A stretch of 64,000 nt of DNA from Odontocerum albicorne (taxonomy: Eukaryota > Arthropoda > Insecta > Trichoptera > Odontoceridae), in assembly GCA_949825065.1 (NCBI GenBank), contig OX463865.1, positions 17,747,763 through 17,811,762 of the forward strand, written 5' to 3'. Every line of letters begins with the position of its first letter. Position 1 is the stretch's first letter. This document shows, one piece after another, positions 63,173-64,000 of the stretch. The notes under the pieces are model-generated. The model had not been told where the DNA came from. It ran no database searches and was given only the letters and a program-made list of their open reading frames with translations. Both the position numbers and the translations under genes were made by a program.

Positions 63173-63841
63173 AACAGTTCTTGATTCCATTGGATTCTGA
63201 AATGTTTCCATAATTTAGGTATACTATATACAAAAATTTTATCGAGAGTGGAGTTCAAATACTAATTAAATGCCGGTTCACGTAAAAGTAGTGTCCTATC
63301 TATTATAGATACTAGACAACGTTTCAGCGTAAAACTGATCATTGTAGACATAAAACCAAGTAAAAGAGACTGTCACGTAATCCAGTCTTTTGACTCTCAA
63401 AGTAGACATTATTGACAGCTGTTTCAGTTTACACAATGCAAATAGTTTCGATTCACATATTTCTTTAAAAAAAAAATATAAACAGAATTAATTATGTTTT
63501 TCTCTTTCTTATGGCAAATATCGTAGTATTTGAGTTCCGTTCGATTATAAATTATATTATATTGAACCAATCAAATTGGATTTTAGAAAGAGTTTGCAAA
63601 TGTTTGTTATGTTGAAGAGTTGTTTGTTTGTGTTAGAAAAGTGATGGAAGATGTGTATTTTTATGAAAATGAAAAGAAAAAGAAAAGGAAAATTATTTAC
63701 AGTGGAAAGTAAAAAAAAAAAAAAGAAACATAAAACTTTATCTTTTAATTAGTGATTTTGTGAGCTTTTTAAATTTGGAAATATTGTGATCAATTTAATT
63801 TGGAAATTTGTATAATTTTTTAAATTTAGTAATAAAATATA
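63173..63841 (+). other. HMBS: HMBS 3' untranslated region
   Basis: AT-rich, no competing frame, ends with AATAAA followed within a few bases by a transposon end. Assigned from its place after the stop codon; the actual cleavage site is not visible. Confidence 0.6.
63831..63836 (+). promoter_or_regulatory. Candidate poly(A) signal AATAAA
   Basis: Canonical hexamer about 660 bp after the stop codon. The DNA that should hold the cleavage site (10-30 bp on) is the start of a Tigger-like element, so if this signal is used the mRNA ends inside transposon sequence. No AATAAA was noted earlier in the UTR. Confidence 0.4.
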
Positions 63842-63978
63842 CAGTAGTCCCCTTTATCTATGTGGATACGTTCCAAGAACCCCAGTGAGTCTAAAAAACT
63901 GCTGATAGTGCAGACCTATGATAACATTTAATTAATAATAAATTAGGCTTTAAGTACAGTAAGAAATAACATTAGTTA
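63842..63978 (+). mobile_element. Tigger/pogo-like element, left end
   Basis: TA then CAGTAGTCCCCTTTATCTAT + GTGGATACGTTCCAAGAACC CC, strikingly like CAGT.GTCCCC..TATC-type TIRs of Tigger elements. The right end lies beyond the window or is lost. Confidence 0.5.
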
Positions 63979-64000
63979 TACTCAAGAAAATGTAGCATGG
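63979..64000 (+). mobile_element. Start of a TIR MITE (family of 10783-11361), cut by window end
   Basis: TACTCAAGAAAATGTAGCAT + GG matches TACTTGAGAAAATGTAGCAT at 10783 with one change. Confidence 0.55.

Overview
The window is AT-rich nuclear DNA from an animal, most likely an insect. The only recognisable host gene is split by introns with GT..AG borders. Around it lie several mariner lineages, LINE ends, tRNA-derived SINEs, TTAA-flanked MITEs, Penelope-like ends and many minisatellites. I cannot name the species or the insect order.

Host gene: hydroxymethylbilane synthase (porphobilinogen deaminase, third enzyme of haem synthesis), plus strand. Five exons are visible: 7764-7836, 50186-50268, 50895-51349, 57012-57171 and 62139-63172 (stop at 63170-63172). 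Splice phases agree across the last four. The first exon(s), encoding the N-terminus, lie upstream or were not recognised. A stretch of about 62 codons that should fall between 7836 and 50186 was not found; it may sit in the 200-N gap (43785-43984) or have been missed by eye. The enzyme has two extra segments absent from the compact enzyme: a polar one in exon 50895-51349, and a long one (about 185 residues) in the last exon. Together these carry seven Cys-Pro dipeptides, five of them CPF or CPY, resembling the haem-regulatory motifs of ALAS1. This is the most interesting finding in the window.

Layout. 1-7.7 kb: nested transposons (a TIR element split by a LINE, a Penelope-like copy split by a TTAA MITE and a Tigger-like element, a mariner, a long foldback). 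7.7-50.2 kb: one giant intron or introns filled with mariners, LINE ends, palindromic Penelope-like copies and minisatellites of 17 to 94 bp. It also holds a 154-bp tandem array with a three-unit higher-order pattern (40.36-42.35 kb) and a 413-bp array made from a LINE end (45.85-47.6 kb). 50.2-63.2 kb: the 3' part of the gene, with introns holding SINEs, a 20-bp minisatellite, a mariner, TTAA MITEs and a 59-bp minisatellite. 63.2-64.0 kb: 3'UTR, a poly(A) signal and the ends of two further DNA transposons.

Many tandem arrays can be traced to a transposon they grew from: 17-bp from a SINE tail, about 43-bp from a Tigger-like transposase gene, 154-bp from a Penelope-like end fused to a SINE piece, 413-bp from a LINE C-terminus. 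All family names rest on translated motifs and terminal repeats read by eye; no database search was possible.
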